Below are positions 33,600 through 44,470 of a DNA stretch of 64,000 nucleotides, one piece after another. Each line of letters opens with the position of its first letter. The stretch's first letter is position 1. The notes under the pieces were generated by a model. The model was not told the DNA's origin, searched no databases, and saw only the letters and a list, made by a program, of their open reading frames with translations. Position numbers and translations under genes: made by a program. This DNA is from Undaria pinnatifida (Eukaryota; Sar; Phaeophyceae; Laminariales; Alariaceae), in the NCBI GenBank assembly GCA_012845835.1, contig JABAKD010000013.1:62001-126000 (forward strand). Reading direction: 5' to 3'.

Positions 33600-33930
33600 T
33601 CACCAGTTTAGCGCGCCGCTCCGCTGACTTCGAGACGATACCTGCGTCGTCGGGGTATAACATGCGCCACATTTCGCACGCGTACCAGGGCTCCTCGATT
33701 CCGCCCGCCACATTATTGTTGAGGTGAACCAGGTCCCTCATGATGCCTTCGTCTTCGCTGACGCGATCGAAGACGATGTGTATCGCAGCGGCGAAGAACA
33801 CGTTGAACAGAAACGTCGTTAGCAGGCTGCCCTGTCGCATCCTCTACATTCCGCCAAACAGTTACGCGTGTCCACCGTCGCCTATACGCACGTGAGCCCG
33901 CATACCCTTGTGGAACTGGCGGGAAACTGA
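33600..33930 (-). pseudogene. LINE reverse transcriptase fragment with altered YADD box
   Basis: On the minus strand, FHKGMRAHVRIGDGG near 33,920 is followed after two stops by MRQGSLLTTFLFNVFFA and then EMWRMLYPDDAGIVSKS. This matches the LINE RT pattern of GLRQG..APLLFN followed by YADD. The box reads Y-P-D-D. The frame is interrupted by stops and cut off shortly after the box by the telomere-like run. This part does not overlap the 28.6-kb fragment, so the two could come from one family. Confidence 0.8.
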
Positions 33931-34179
33931 ACGATTCTTCGGCGTCGCGACGAATCGTGTCCAAGCTTTCGACGATGCCTAGCGGTCCGCAGAGGAAGCC
34001 AGTCAAAAGCTTTGTCGTGGCCCGCAACATCAGCGGGTCCACTCGACGACTCCGAAGGCTGTTCATACTCGGTCTTCTTCCATGGTGGACCTGCTGTAGT
34101 GTGCTGAAGAAACCCAGATAGTAGAGACGTTTCAGCTTGTCGAAGATGCGAAAGTTGAGAGCGACCACCTAGTAAAGAA

Positions 34180-34449
34180 GTGGGCGTTGAGAGTGACCAA
34201 AACGCGAAAGTTGACAGCGACCAAGAAGCCGAAGACGTGACCGTTGAGAGTGAACATTTGCTCGAAGACGGGAGTGTTGACAGAGCCTATCCTGTGGAGG
34301 ACATGGGCGTTGAGGGTGACGTTTTCTCTTTACCGTGGCTGGAGAAGTACGACGACGAAAAGGCAGGATGTGGATTGGGGAGAGGGAGCTACGCGTGGAG
34401 GAAGCACGGCCTCGGAAGCAACATGAACAGTGAGTCACTGAGTGACTGA
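34180..34449 (+). CDS. acidic repeat ORF of unknown identity
   Basis: The open frame gives an Asp/Glu/Val-rich chain with a loose repeat (GVESDQNAKVDSDQ, VESEHLLEDG, GVEGDVF). Similar phrases continue upstream at 34,140-34,170 in another frame. It has no domain I recognise and may be a by-product of an imperfect repeat (GTTGAGAGTGAC) in the DNA. Confidence 0.15.
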   Translation: MGVESDQNAKVDSDQEAEDVTVESEHLLEDGSVDRAYPVEDMGVEGDVFSLPWLEKYDDEKAGCGLGRGSYAWRKHGLGSNMNSESLSD

Positions 34450-35000
34450 GACCATTGTCATCATTGAGTGACTGAGATCGTAATCAACGGTGAGAAATTG
34501 GGTGCAAACGGTACAGCATGCAGAAGAGGTCATTGTTTAGGTCATTGACAGTGGTGAGTATCTAAGACCATTGTCAACTCAAAATATTTGAGAGCACTTT
34601 CAACCAAGAGTACCTAAAATCAATGTTCAGCAGTAGCTAAGAATATTAGCGACAATGAGAAAATGAGATCAATGACAACTGTGCGTAACCGAGAAAAAAA
34701 TAAACAGTGTATAACAGAGATCAACATCAACGGTGAGTAACTGAAAGCATCATCACCATTGAGTACCTGAGATCAATGCCGGCAGTAAGCGTTTGGGAGC
34801 ACCGGCGGCAGTGAGCAACCCATATTAATATCAGCAGCAGATACTGGTAACATCATTCTCAAACACGAGAGGCTGAATTCGATATCAACAGTGAAGTATA
34901 CGATATTTGAGAGCATTATGAATACTGGTATTAATCGTGAGTAACGGAGAGCAACAATAACGGCGGTCATAAATGAGGGAAGCATCAACAGCGAGTAGAC
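34430..35000. repeat. degenerate ~30-bp minisatellite
   Basis: Loose repeats of the form AGTGAGTAACTGAGA(T/G)CAxxATCAxCA recur across the region. Divergence is high, with no gene seen. Confidence 0.6.
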
Positions 35001-35496
35001 GAGAGAGACGCTGGTCACAACTCTGAACATGTTTAGGCTTCTGTGTTCACGTATACTGCTGACACGACGCCATTGTAGACCCAAAGCAAACTGAGACTGA
35101 CATATCTTCCGCTGTACCCTTGTGCTTACTTTGACCCAAAGCAAAATGACACTGGCATATCTTCCGCTGTATCCTTGGGCTTACTTGTTTCTAGCGTAAC
35201 TCTTCCGTCTCGACCTAAAGCAATGTACAGGCTATACCGATCTCCCCTGTAGAATTAGGTCCACTCTTTCACAGCGTATAACGGGCGAAGTCTTCGCCGC
35301 AACGTCTTGTCCCACAAACTTTGTTTTGTTGAGCCTTGTTCAGCAACGCCTGTTTATTGAAGCAGCAGGGCTAAACCACCATCGTATGCTATCGGAGACG
35401 CCTTGACCGCGTCCGCAGTAGTTGTCGTAGATTTCGCGGTACATTGCCGACCGCCCGCGCGACCGTGGACCGATCTACTGTAAATCGTATGCTTTC
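35001..35496. other. no supported gene
   Basis: A short imperfect direct duplication occurs at 35,080-35,175 (ACCCAAAGCAAA and CATATCTTCCGCTGTA). Otherwise there is nothing recognisable. Confidence 0.4.
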
Positions 35497-35925
35497 TATC
35501 GGTATGCTATCGGTATGGTATCGGTATGGTATCGGTATGGTATCGGTATGGTATCAGTATGGTATCAGTATGGTATCGGTATGGTATCGGTATGGTATCG
35601 GTATGGTATCGGTACGGTATCCGTATGGTATCGGTATGGTATCGGTATGGTATCGGTATGGTATCGGTATGGTATCGGTGTCGTATCGGTATGGTATCGG
35701 TATGGTATCGGTATGGTATCGGTATGGTATCGGTATGGTATCGGTATGGTATCGGTATGGTGTTGGTATGGTATCGGTATGGTATCCGTACGGTATCGGT
35801 ATGGTATCGGTATGGTATCGGCATGGTACCGGTGTGGTATCGATATGGTATCGTTATGATATCGGTATGGTATCGGTATGGTATCAGTATGGTATCGGTA
35901 TGGTATCGGTATGGTATCGGAGACG
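35497..35925. repeat. 11-bp minisatellite TATCGGTATGG, ~38 copies
   Basis: The unit repeats almost perfectly for about 430 bases with scattered single-base variants. Because 11 is not a multiple of 3 and the unit lacks stops, all three plus frames and at least two minus frames stay open, giving apparent proteins with an 11-residue period. These are not genes. Confidence 0.97.
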
Positions 35926-36237
35926 GCTGCTACGATAGAGGTAGCGCCTTTTTGGCGGAAAATGCATTTGTTTTGGCGAAAAAAGCCATATTGTTTTGTG
36001 GATGACGAGGTCCCTCCACCCCAAAAGGTGGCAATGCTATTATAGATTGACAACGCCTTTGGCAATGTCATTGGCAATGTCATTAGCAATGTAATTATTT
36101 GCAAGCTTTTGTTTCCGATTTATGCCTGGAAGACCACAATGCTGTTCATGGGATTAATGCTGTCAATTTTTTCAATCTTGATCTTTTGATTGCGTGCGTT
36201 TAAATATAGCTTATATAGGTTTTCAAGAGAGACCACG

Positions 36238-36490
36238 GCGACTACGGTAGGGCGGGTACCCTTTTCTCGTTACCGGTTGAGCCACTCGCACGCGCGGGTG
36301 GCTCTTACAAGAAAAAAAAACTACGTTATGCTACTTGTTCGGCGAAGCGTGGCTAACCATATCATTGGGGATCCGCACAGCGAAATTAAAACAGCCACAA
36401 TGCTTAACACCGCAAAGGGAGAGAGGGGGGGGGTCACTCGCGCGAGTGACGCCGAGCCTAACCCAACAAACGAACAGACGACATGAACAT
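36238..36490. repeat. duplicated hairpin-bearing segment, copy A
   Basis: It begins ACTACGGTA and carries an imperfect hairpin GAGCCACTCGC..GCGGGTGGCTC (36,278-36,303). A perfect 18-bp palindrome, GTCACTCGCGCGAGTGAC, lies at 36,433-36,450. It aligns loosely with 36,975-37,235. Confidence 0.65.
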
Positions 36491-36529
36491 AACCCCCCCT
36501 AACCTAAGCTTGGTATTATTACTCACATG

Positions 36530-36600
36530 ATACTCATACACAATCATACTAATCATACTAATCGTACAAATCATACTAATCATACTAATCATACTACTAG
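36530..36600. repeat. 9-bp repeat ATCATACTA
   Basis: About seven near-identical 9-bp units occur with single-base variants (ATCGTAC, ATCATACTACT). Confidence 0.85.
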
Positions 36601-36974
36601 TCACATACATCCCCATAGAACACAACGCGCACCTTTGCCATACGCGGCATTTAGGGTGCCTCACAACCAACCAAGTGTACCATACAATACGCTCTGGCAC
36701 GATTTCCGTCAATGCCATCGTATTCGCAAACCTCCATCCCCACGAAATCCTTGCTTTGTCACGATGCCCTAACCGATTAAAGCGCAGTTGGAAACCTTGC
36801 AAAAAATAATACCTGGTATGTACTTCGTATGACCACGCTATAGGCGACATCGAAGTGATGTTCGAATAGTGCTTGCCGTGTAGGGGATGTGCGACATTGT
36901 AGACCTCCACGAAAATCTGCATCAAAAGCAATCCCGCGCAAGCGAAAGTGACATACGAAAGTACGTACTCTGCA

Positions 36975-37235
36975 AGACTACGGTACGTCGTACCCCCCCT
37001 TTTCACTACAAGATCTGAGCCACTCGCACGAGTGACTCTGTACCTCACTGAAAGAAAACTTGAGGCGATTCGTTTGGCGCAGCGGAGCGAACCATTCCTT
37101 TTCGGTTGTATATTGCAAAGCCAAGACCGCAAGAAATGTTGGCAACGCAAAGGAACAGGGGCGTCACATGCGCGAGTGACCGCGAGTTACTGCAACAAAA
37201 AACTTCAAAACCGACCCCCTTACCGCAGCTTAGGG
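36975..37235. repeat. duplicated hairpin-bearing segment, copy B
   Basis: It begins ACTACGGTA, has the hairpin GAGCCACTCGCACGAGTGAC at about 37,016 and the related CACATGCGCGAGTGAC at about 37,168. It matches copy A in order and spacing at about 737 bp offset. Confidence 0.65.
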
Positions 37236-37251
37236 TTGGGGTTAGGGTTAG
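37230..37251. repeat. interstitial telomere-like run (TTAGGG)
   Basis: TTAGGGTTGGGGTTAGGGTT is present, with orientation opposite to the run at 37,497-37,510 (CTAACCCTAACCCA). Confidence 0.85.
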
Positions 37252-37680
37252 CTGCTCGGGAACATGTGCCGTCCATCTCATTATATTCAAACTCCTGCAC
37301 CCATTCGTCATGTTCTTCACCCGGTGCTCTAAACGGGTTATTCAGTATTCACCATCTAACACTTTACTGCACATAATCAATATAGTCTATATATTTTGGG
37401 TTCCTCCTTCGACGTAAACAGCGCGGGGGTGATGCTCCACCACATATGTTTCAAGTATGTAGGCTGAATGCCGGCCGCGGGTGCGCACAACCTACTCTAA
37501 CCCTAACCCATTGGCTTCGTCCTCGTTTCCCCGGCTGAAATACATGGGGACCAAACATGGTGAACGCTTGGGTTTGTTTGTTGGCGGTCAAACAGTGGTA
37601 CGACCTCTCCCTCATCTGCAACGACACTCAGTTTCAAGGCCTGCGCTGATCCGCCGAAAGTGACGGACTGGTTGTGGGAT

Positions 37681-37968
37681 TGACAACTTTGCTCGTGCCA
37701 ATGTCTGGTAAATGTAACTGTAACGTATCTACGAATATCATGATATGAAATTCGTATTCCGGGAGTTGCAATATTTGTATTTGGCATGTCGGATAAATTG
37801 TGAATTTGCATCCGTTTGGGTGCCCTTCCTTCTTCGGCGGAGATAATAATAATATACATCCTTTCTGCCTTTTTTACGGCTGCTTCCGAGGGACCATCGA
37901 CGGCTCCCACCTTGAGATGATCCACCACATGGTGACCTAGGCTATACCGTGTACGAGGTACTCCAATA
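37681..37968 (+). repeat. copia element 2 5' LTR
   Basis: It starts TGACAACTTTG and shares sequence with 45,259-45,546 up to CTCCAATA. Like element 1, its last bases appear to be TA rather than CA, although an end at CCA is also possible. Confidence 0.85.
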
Positions 37969-38027
37969 CGCCAGCGTAGTGACGTCGCCAGAGATCGTGC
38001 TGCGAGGAAGCCCAACAGGTCAGCAGG

Positions 38028-40135
38028 ATGGACTTTACTCTTTTTCCAGATATGTCTACTGACCAACACCAAGCCATGCAGGTCTACCTAGAGAGCCAAG
38101 TAAAGGAAAAGCTAGCCGATGCTCAGCGCGCCCAGCAAGAAGCAGTCGCACATGAGCCTCAAGCCGACGAAGAAAGGAGAGGAGCGCAACCCGAGGAACA
38201 AGGTTCCCGAGGTAGCAGCAACCTACCCACCGATCAGCTTGTGGAAGGGCTGACCAAAGTGTTCGAGGCATTGCAAGGGAAGGCGGAGAAGCAGCAGCAA
38301 TCCACGGCGGCTACAACCACACAGGCAGTTTCGTTGCCAGTCAGACTAGTATGAGGCAGCCTGAAATCTTCGATGGTAGCTTTAAGGTAGGAGAGGATCC
38401 GCAGCAGAAGGTGCTGATATTCACTAGTCAAATGAAGGCTTACTTTGGGCAACAACGTTGCTTAAAGGCGGTAGAGTCGCTCACACCGATCAAGGTTGGG
38501 CAACCGAATGTTGACCGGGTGGCTTTGGACGCAGAGTTTGGTGCAGAGTTGGTCGACCAGGCCTATCGGGTTTGGTCGATACTAATCAATACAATCCTAT
38601 ACAAACCCCTACTACTGCAGATTCAAGCTCTCGGGAGTCCTAGCGAAGGGTGGAAATTTTTCAAGAAGTTTTCGCCCCGCAATCCGAAGCAGAAAAAGCT
38701 AAACTGACTCAGGCATGGTATATTTTTGGCCTGAGGGATGGTGAGGCCCCCATCGAATATTTTGCGGGGGGCAGTGTGCTGAGAAATCAGCTCGGTACCC
38801 ATGGTGTCATACACACTGACAACGATGTTAACCAGCACTTCGCGCGAAACCTCACCCCCGATAACTCAGTGCAAAAGAGTATTTTGCTTGCTAAGGAAGA
38901 GTTATCTCGAAAGGTTCTTGAGGATGTTGTGCTGAACGCATTTGGCGAGATGGAGATGGCCAAGGAGAAGGGGGCGAGAGACGAAAAGGGACACTCCTTT
39001 TTTATTGCCGACTCGGGTGGTCGAGGCAACGGGGGTGGAGCAAGAGGAGGCCGCGGCGGACGCGTCAGGGGCAAACGAGGTGAAGGTAGGGGAGGCCAGC
39101 AGTATCAGCAGTAGCAGTACCCACAACAGCTACAGCAGCATCAACAGCAGCGGTACCCACAACAGCAACAGCAGCATCAACAGCCGCATCAACAACAGCA
39201 GTATCAGCAGCAGCAGTACCCGCGACAGCAACAGAAGCACCACTATCACCAGGGCAGCGGCCGTGGAGGTGGTGGTTGGCGCGGGGGGTGGTACTCACAG
39301 CAGTGGGGCGCTGGGGGCAGGGGACGCACCGGCAGGGGAGGCGGTGGAAGGTATGCTGGAGGTCGTACGCAAACAGGTTGGGGTAGGGGAGCAAGTTTAC
39401 GTTCATACCCCCCCCTCCATGGTGGCTATAACTGCGACGCGTATCCGCGCAACCTTCCCCGTCCGATTTGTAATCAGCCCCTGATACATGCAGCTGACCC
39501 TCGCAAGCGGTGCGAGAACTGTAACGAACTGGGGCACATGCACCAATACTGCCCGTCGCGGGTAGACCCAGGTCAACCCATGCGAGCACAACCGCGCCCT
39601 GCACGTACCTTCACAGCGCCCGACAGGCGACCGCCATGGGCGCGCTCATATGGCCAGGCTAACATAGCGGCCGTGGGTGAGGTCACGGACACCGACTAGT
39701 ACGACTACGGCGATTATAGTGGCGACGGAGACTACGGCGACTACGGAGACTACGGAGACCACGACTACGAGTCACAGCAGGTACCGCCGCATGTGCAGTC
39801 GCAATTTCAACAGGAGCCGTTGTACTGAAACTATGCACAGCCCTCTCCACTGCCACCACCGCAGACGCCGGCGTACCATGGCAACTACGCGCAGCCGCCT
39901 CCACCGCCACCGCCGCAACAACAGCCCCCGGCGTGCTACGGAAGCTACGCTCAGCAGCAATCTCTGCCACCGGTGCAGCAGCAGCAGCCGTCGATCTACG
40001 GTTACAACTCACAGCAGCAGCCATCGCAACAACCGCAGCCCCAACGACAGCATCATCCTCCCGGCCATGTCCCGACCTCGTCTCTCACACCTTCTCCCGG
40101 ACCATCTCCGCCTCTCCAGCCAGGACTGCATCGCC
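38028..40135 (+). pseudogene. copia element 2 Gag (broken)
   Basis: An ATG at 38,028 opens a Gln/Glu-rich, probably coiled-coil N-terminus (VKEKLADAQRAQQEA). Frameshifts at about 38,350 and 38,690 move it through the Gag core (QPEIFDGSFKVGEDPQQ, HFARNLTPDNSVQKS). A TAG near 39,112 ends the Arg/Gly-rich part. The zinc knuckle CENCNELGHMHQYC is visible near 39,520 in another frame. Poly-Gln and Pro/Tyr-rich repeats fill 39,090-40,050. Confidence 0.8.
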
Positions 40136-40740
40136 TAATGACTCGATCGGCGCCACAGGGCGAGACTGAGTTGGGGTCGATTTTTGACGGGGTAGGATTT
40201 CCTGGGTTGGCGCTTGCTAGTCAAAACCATGATAGAGTTAGTAGCAGAGGTACAGAGGGGCCTGCAGGTAGTGCATTTTGGGTGTCCGACAACGGAGCCA
40301 CAAATCAAATTACCAGCGACGCCCGTAATGTATATGACTGGGTCGAGATCCCACCTGAGAAGCGAAAAGTCATGATCGGGGATTGTAAAGCAATGAGAGT
40401 GATTGGGGTGGGTAGTCTCAACCTTAGAATGCACTCGAAGACGGACTTTGATGTGAAGCTCACGGGGGTGTACGTGACGGAGGGAATAGGTTTCAACCTG
40501 TTCTCTCTACACCAGGCCCAAGCACGGCAAACCATCATCTTGGATAAAGAGGGCGCGCACCTGTTCGATGGACAGCTCACGTTTCCTCGTGATGAAATCG
40601 GATCATGCTTGTATGCCACTCGTCTGGACCAGACCCCGACTGCCGGACTTACTGCTGTCCCTGCTTTTCCTGGTGCTCAACCTCCCCCCCCGTCGTGTTC
40701 TCAACCCCTTCCCTCTTCGGATGCCCCCCTTTTCGTGTAG
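40136..40740 (+). pseudogene. copia element 2 protease
   Basis: The frame carries WVSDNGATNQITSDARNV at about 40,279, the active-site region. VIGVGSLNLRMHSKTDF, GIGFNLFSLHQAQARQ and AHLFDGQLTFPRDE follow. It ends at TAG (40,738-40,740), which is formed at the same aligned place as in element 1. The next domain lies in the -1 frame. Both elements read Asp-Asn-Gly where copia proteases usually have Asp-Ser-Gly, so this is likely a property of the lineage. Confidence 0.85.
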
Positions 40741-43073
40741 ATGGGGCGGAGCCGTCGGGTTTCGGCTTTGAACCCCTTTCCCACCGTAGGGTAGGAGGGG
40801 GCACGGCCACGGATTTAGGTTTCCCGCCTGTCGTGAGCGGCATTGTACCTAGCGACTCAAGTTTCTCGCCCACCGTTGCTGGTGTAGTGCCTACGGAGTC
40901 ATATTTCCCCCCTTCTACTTCAGCTGTGAGTGCAGAACCATCAGTGCTGCTCACACCTCAACCGCTTGCAGAGCCCTCCCCAGGAGTAGAGCAAGGAGCG
41001 GTAGGGATTAGATCTCATGTTCCTACCCCCGGCATGCAGGCGCCCAACATGAGCGTGTTCACGGACGTTGAGCTCATGGATGGTCACGATGAGACACGTT
41101 ACACAGATTTTTTTTGCCCGGCACCCAACCCTGCGGCAGCGCAAGCCCTTGCAGAGATTAATAAACATACTCTTCTCACTGGTAGCGTAGGTACCGCTGC
41201 ATCTGTTCTCGCCCCAGGAAAGCACCCATTCACTGTAGGGAAGCCCGAGAAGGTGATCGATATTAATCATTTCCACGTCTCCTCCGGTCACCAGCACGAA
41301 CGCCTTCTGAGGCAGACGGCTCAGCAGCATCGGATTACCCTGACAGGTGTGCTACAGCCGTGTGGTGGCTGCTTGGAGGCTAAGGGGATACGTGCTGGGA
41401 CACCGCGGAGGACGACATTGTGCGCAGGGAGGCCCATGGAGACGGCCCATATCGATTTGTCCGGGCCTTACGAGGCGTCCCTGGGTGGGTCGGTGTATCT
41501 GATCATGTTAGTGGAGAGCGCTTCGAGGTGGATGCGGCCATACGGTATGAGGATAAAGTCTGAGACTACCGCGTACGTCCAGAAGTTTCTCGCCGACATG
41601 AACGGAATGGGGAGGCCAAACTTCTTTCGCACTGATAACGGCGGGGAGTTTATCACCCGCGACTATTTGGACTACTGCGACTCTGCCGGGATTCGCCGCG
41701 AGTACACAGCCCCAGGGAAGCCGCAGCAGAACGCGGTTGTCGAGAGTGCTATTTGGCGTGCTATGAAGGGAGGCCATGCGGCGCGTCTCAAGATTGGACG
41801 ACTGTTCCCGGACGTTGACCTCGGAAAAACCCCGTTCGTCGGCGCAAATGACAACCATCTGTGGCTCGAGGCTGCCCTGTGGGCTTCCGACTGCTTCAAC
41901 CGCTCCGCGACCAAGGCGAACACCGGATGGCGGTCACCGCACGAGGTTTTCTTCGGGCGACTGCCGGATCTGCAGGTGATTCATTTTTTCCATCCAGGTA
42001 TGATGCGGGTGGACTGGAGCACTAAGTCTGATGCCCAAGCGGTCAAGTGTTTTTACCTCAACAACGGTCACAACCACTCCTCATCTACCGTGAAGGTTCT
42101 CAAGAGCTTCACCGGGGGCGTGTGTTATTCCAGCGACATCGTATGGATGGTCCCCCGCACGCCCGTCCTGCCGTTGCCGCCGCCGGCGGGCGCGGGGGGT
42201 TCAGTGGGCTCAGTAGACGCCGCCGCGCCGACAACGACGCCCGGGTTCACCACAACATACACGCCACCGTCACTGCCGCCGCCGTCACAGCCGGTAACGT
42301 CACAGCCGTCACTGCTGCCGCCGTCACAGCCGGTAACATCACAGCCGTCACTGCCGCTGCAGTCACAGCCGGCAACATTACAGCCGTTACTGTCACAGCC
42401 GTCACTTCTGCCGCCGTCACAGCCGGTAACATCACAGCCGTCACTTCCGCGGCAGTCACAGCCGGCAACGTTACAGCCGTTACTGTCACAGCCGTCACTT
42501 CCGCCGCCGTTACAGCCGTCACGACCGCCACCGCCACAGCCGTCTGCGCCGCTGTACTTGGAGGCGCAGCGGGTGTCTGGCCGTACCCGTTCGAAGACGA
42601 TTCAGTTTTCAGACACGCCGACGATGCCCTTCTCGGCAACGCTGGAGGAGCCGTCTCTTCCGGCGCCATTAGAAAACGACAAGGTTTTTAGTCACAACGC
42701 TGGGCTCCTGTCCATTGCGGGCAAGAAGGGGTCACCATCGACGCTGAATACGCGTGGAGCGATTGATGCTGACCGTCGCGAGCAGCTGCCGCCCGCCGTG
42801 GAGGACCGCGGAGAGGAGCTATCCGCTGGGAAGTACGGGGGGATACCTTGGGCTATGGCGGCGATGCTTGCCACACGCGAGGACATCGAAGCTACGCTGA
42901 ACGACCAGCGACTGCCTTACAAGCCTCCGGACCTGCCGCAATGTTTCGCGAGGGACCTCAGAGTCCCCAGGAATCACACGGAGGCCATGCGGTCTGAACA
43001 CGCGCATCTTTGGAAGGACTCTTCAGGTCGGGAATTCTACGGACTACTGGAGGCGGGGACATTTGAGCCCGTG
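40741..43073 (+). CDS. copia element 2 integrase (intact frame)
   Basis: This is one uninterrupted frame of about 780 codons in the -1 phase relative to protease. The zinc region is NHFHVSSGHQHERLL and CGGCLEAKG. The catalytic core shows Asp in HIDLSGPYEAS, Asp in FRTDNGGEFITRDY and Glu in GKPQQNAVVESAIW. A Pro/Gln/Ser repeat tail (42,275-42,560, units of SQPVTSQPSLLPP) precedes EAMRSEHAHLWKDS and GTFEPV. It ends at UAG 43,074-43,076. The frame is free of decay while its neighbours are broken. Confidence 0.85.
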
Positions 43074-43076
43074 TAG
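43074..43076 (+). promoter_or_regulatory. in-frame UAG between integrase and RT (element 2)
   Basis: The codon sits at the same alignment position as 24,111-24,113 and is also followed by CAA. The second downstream codon is CGA, so the full CARYYA hexamer is not kept. RT coding resumes in the same frame (SYINAMWVFDWKADEYG). Confidence 0.45.
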
Positions 43077-44470
43077 CAACGAGTCGACAGTTACATCAAC
43101 GCAATGTGGGTGTTCGATTGGAAGGCTGATGAGTACGGATGGCCAACTAAAACCAAGGCAAGAATGGTAGCACGGGGGGATTAGCAGAGAGCGAACGTTG
43201 ATTTTGGGGAATTGTTTGCGCCCACTGTTGCTGTTTCGAATGTTCGTTTGTTGACTGCCATGGCCTGTGAACTAGACCTCGACCTGCGCCATTTTGATAT
43301 TGAGCAGGCTTTCGTGCAATCTGATCTAGAGGAAACCGTGTTCATACGTTTGCCTCAGGGTTGCGGGAGGTTGTCGGGGAAGATAGTGAGGCTAAACAAG
43401 AGTCTCTATGGCTTAAAGCAGGCATCGAGGCAATGGCATGCCCATCTTACTAGATGTTTGTTGACTTTAGGATTTTTGCAGTGTCTGGCAGACGCATGCA
43501 TTTTCCGGTTGATGAAAGACGAGAGAGTAGTGATGACCATAGCGGTGCATGTACATGACATATTCGCAGTTGGAGAGAAGACAAGGTGTGATCAATTTGG
43601 GAGAGATTTGAACCAGATGGTTCCGGTCAAAAACCTTGGAGAGCTACGTTGGTGTTCCGGGTGTTTCTACGAGAGGGATTGGGAGAAGGAGATGTTGACA
43701 ATTTCCCAGCAAACATTTGCTGAACAGTTGGCGAGCGAATACGGGGTAGAATATGGTAAGAGTGTCCCGCTCCCCGTTGGCACGGAACTTGCGAAGTTTG
43801 ACAAGAATGAAGCACCAGGGGGCTGGCCATTTCGCGCGTTGGTAGGCTCACTGATGTGGCTGGCAACTCAGAGTCGGCCGGACATCTCCAATGCAGTGAG
43901 AGCAGTAGCTAGGTGCTGTTCAGCTCCCAAATATGTGCACTGGAGGGCAACAATGGGTATATTAGGATATGTAAGACGGACGAGCGGATTTGGTATTACT
44001 TTTCAGAGAGGTACAGTAAGAGGTTTGGGCTTGCAGGCGTTTGCTGACGCGGACTACGCGAGTGTGGCAGCTGATAGGAGGTCAGTTTCGGGGGGACTAG
44101 TGATGTGCGGGGGTGCTTGTGTGTCATGGTTTTCAAGGACACAGAAGTGCGTCACGCTGTCTACAACGGAGGCAGAGTACGTGGCGCTTGCAAAAGTCAT
44201 GAAAGAAGTCCTATTTCTGAGGTAGGTTTGTTTGGCGTTTTATGTTGCCTGCTGCCGGCATGCCATGCATACCGGTATTCGAGGACAATGAGGGTGCTGT
44301 GCAACTTGCGCAGAGCCCCATTACTAACTCCAACTCCAAGCACATCGACGTACGGCACCACTTCCTCAGGGGGCTGGTAGGTAGGGAGGAAAGAGGTATC
44401 GATCATCCACGTGCCGTCCCAGTTCCAGCATGCCGATTTTCTAACCAAAGCAATAGCCCGGGACTCTTTT
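43077..44470 (+). pseudogene. copia element 2 reverse transcriptase and RNase H (inactivated)
   Basis: RT blocks are collinear with element 1: FAPTVAVSNVRLLTAMA, FDIEQAFVQSDLEE, LNKSLYGLKQASRQWH and SLMWLATQSRPDISNA. RNase H follows with SWFSRTQKCVTLSTTEAEY. A TAG at about 43,182 replaces the Glu codon of element 1. The catalytic box reads AVHVHDIFAVG, where element 1 has VHVDDIFAVG, so one active-site Asp is His. After LFLR a TAG and a 4-base insertion (44,224-44,240) break the last part, whose remnant SNSKHIDVRHHFLRG is still visible. Confidence 0.88.

Noticed and set aside
35444-36104. Long open frames (105-180 codons) on both strands
   Set aside because: All are generated by the stop-free 11-bp minisatellite TATCGGTATGG. 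Residues repeat with an 11-residue period and no coding signal exists outside the array.
24111-43076. UAG reassigned to an amino acid in this organism
   Set aside because: The sulfotransferase and other putative terminal exons end at TAG, and many element stops are UAG at decay sites. A local recoding signal or shared decay explains the data more simply.
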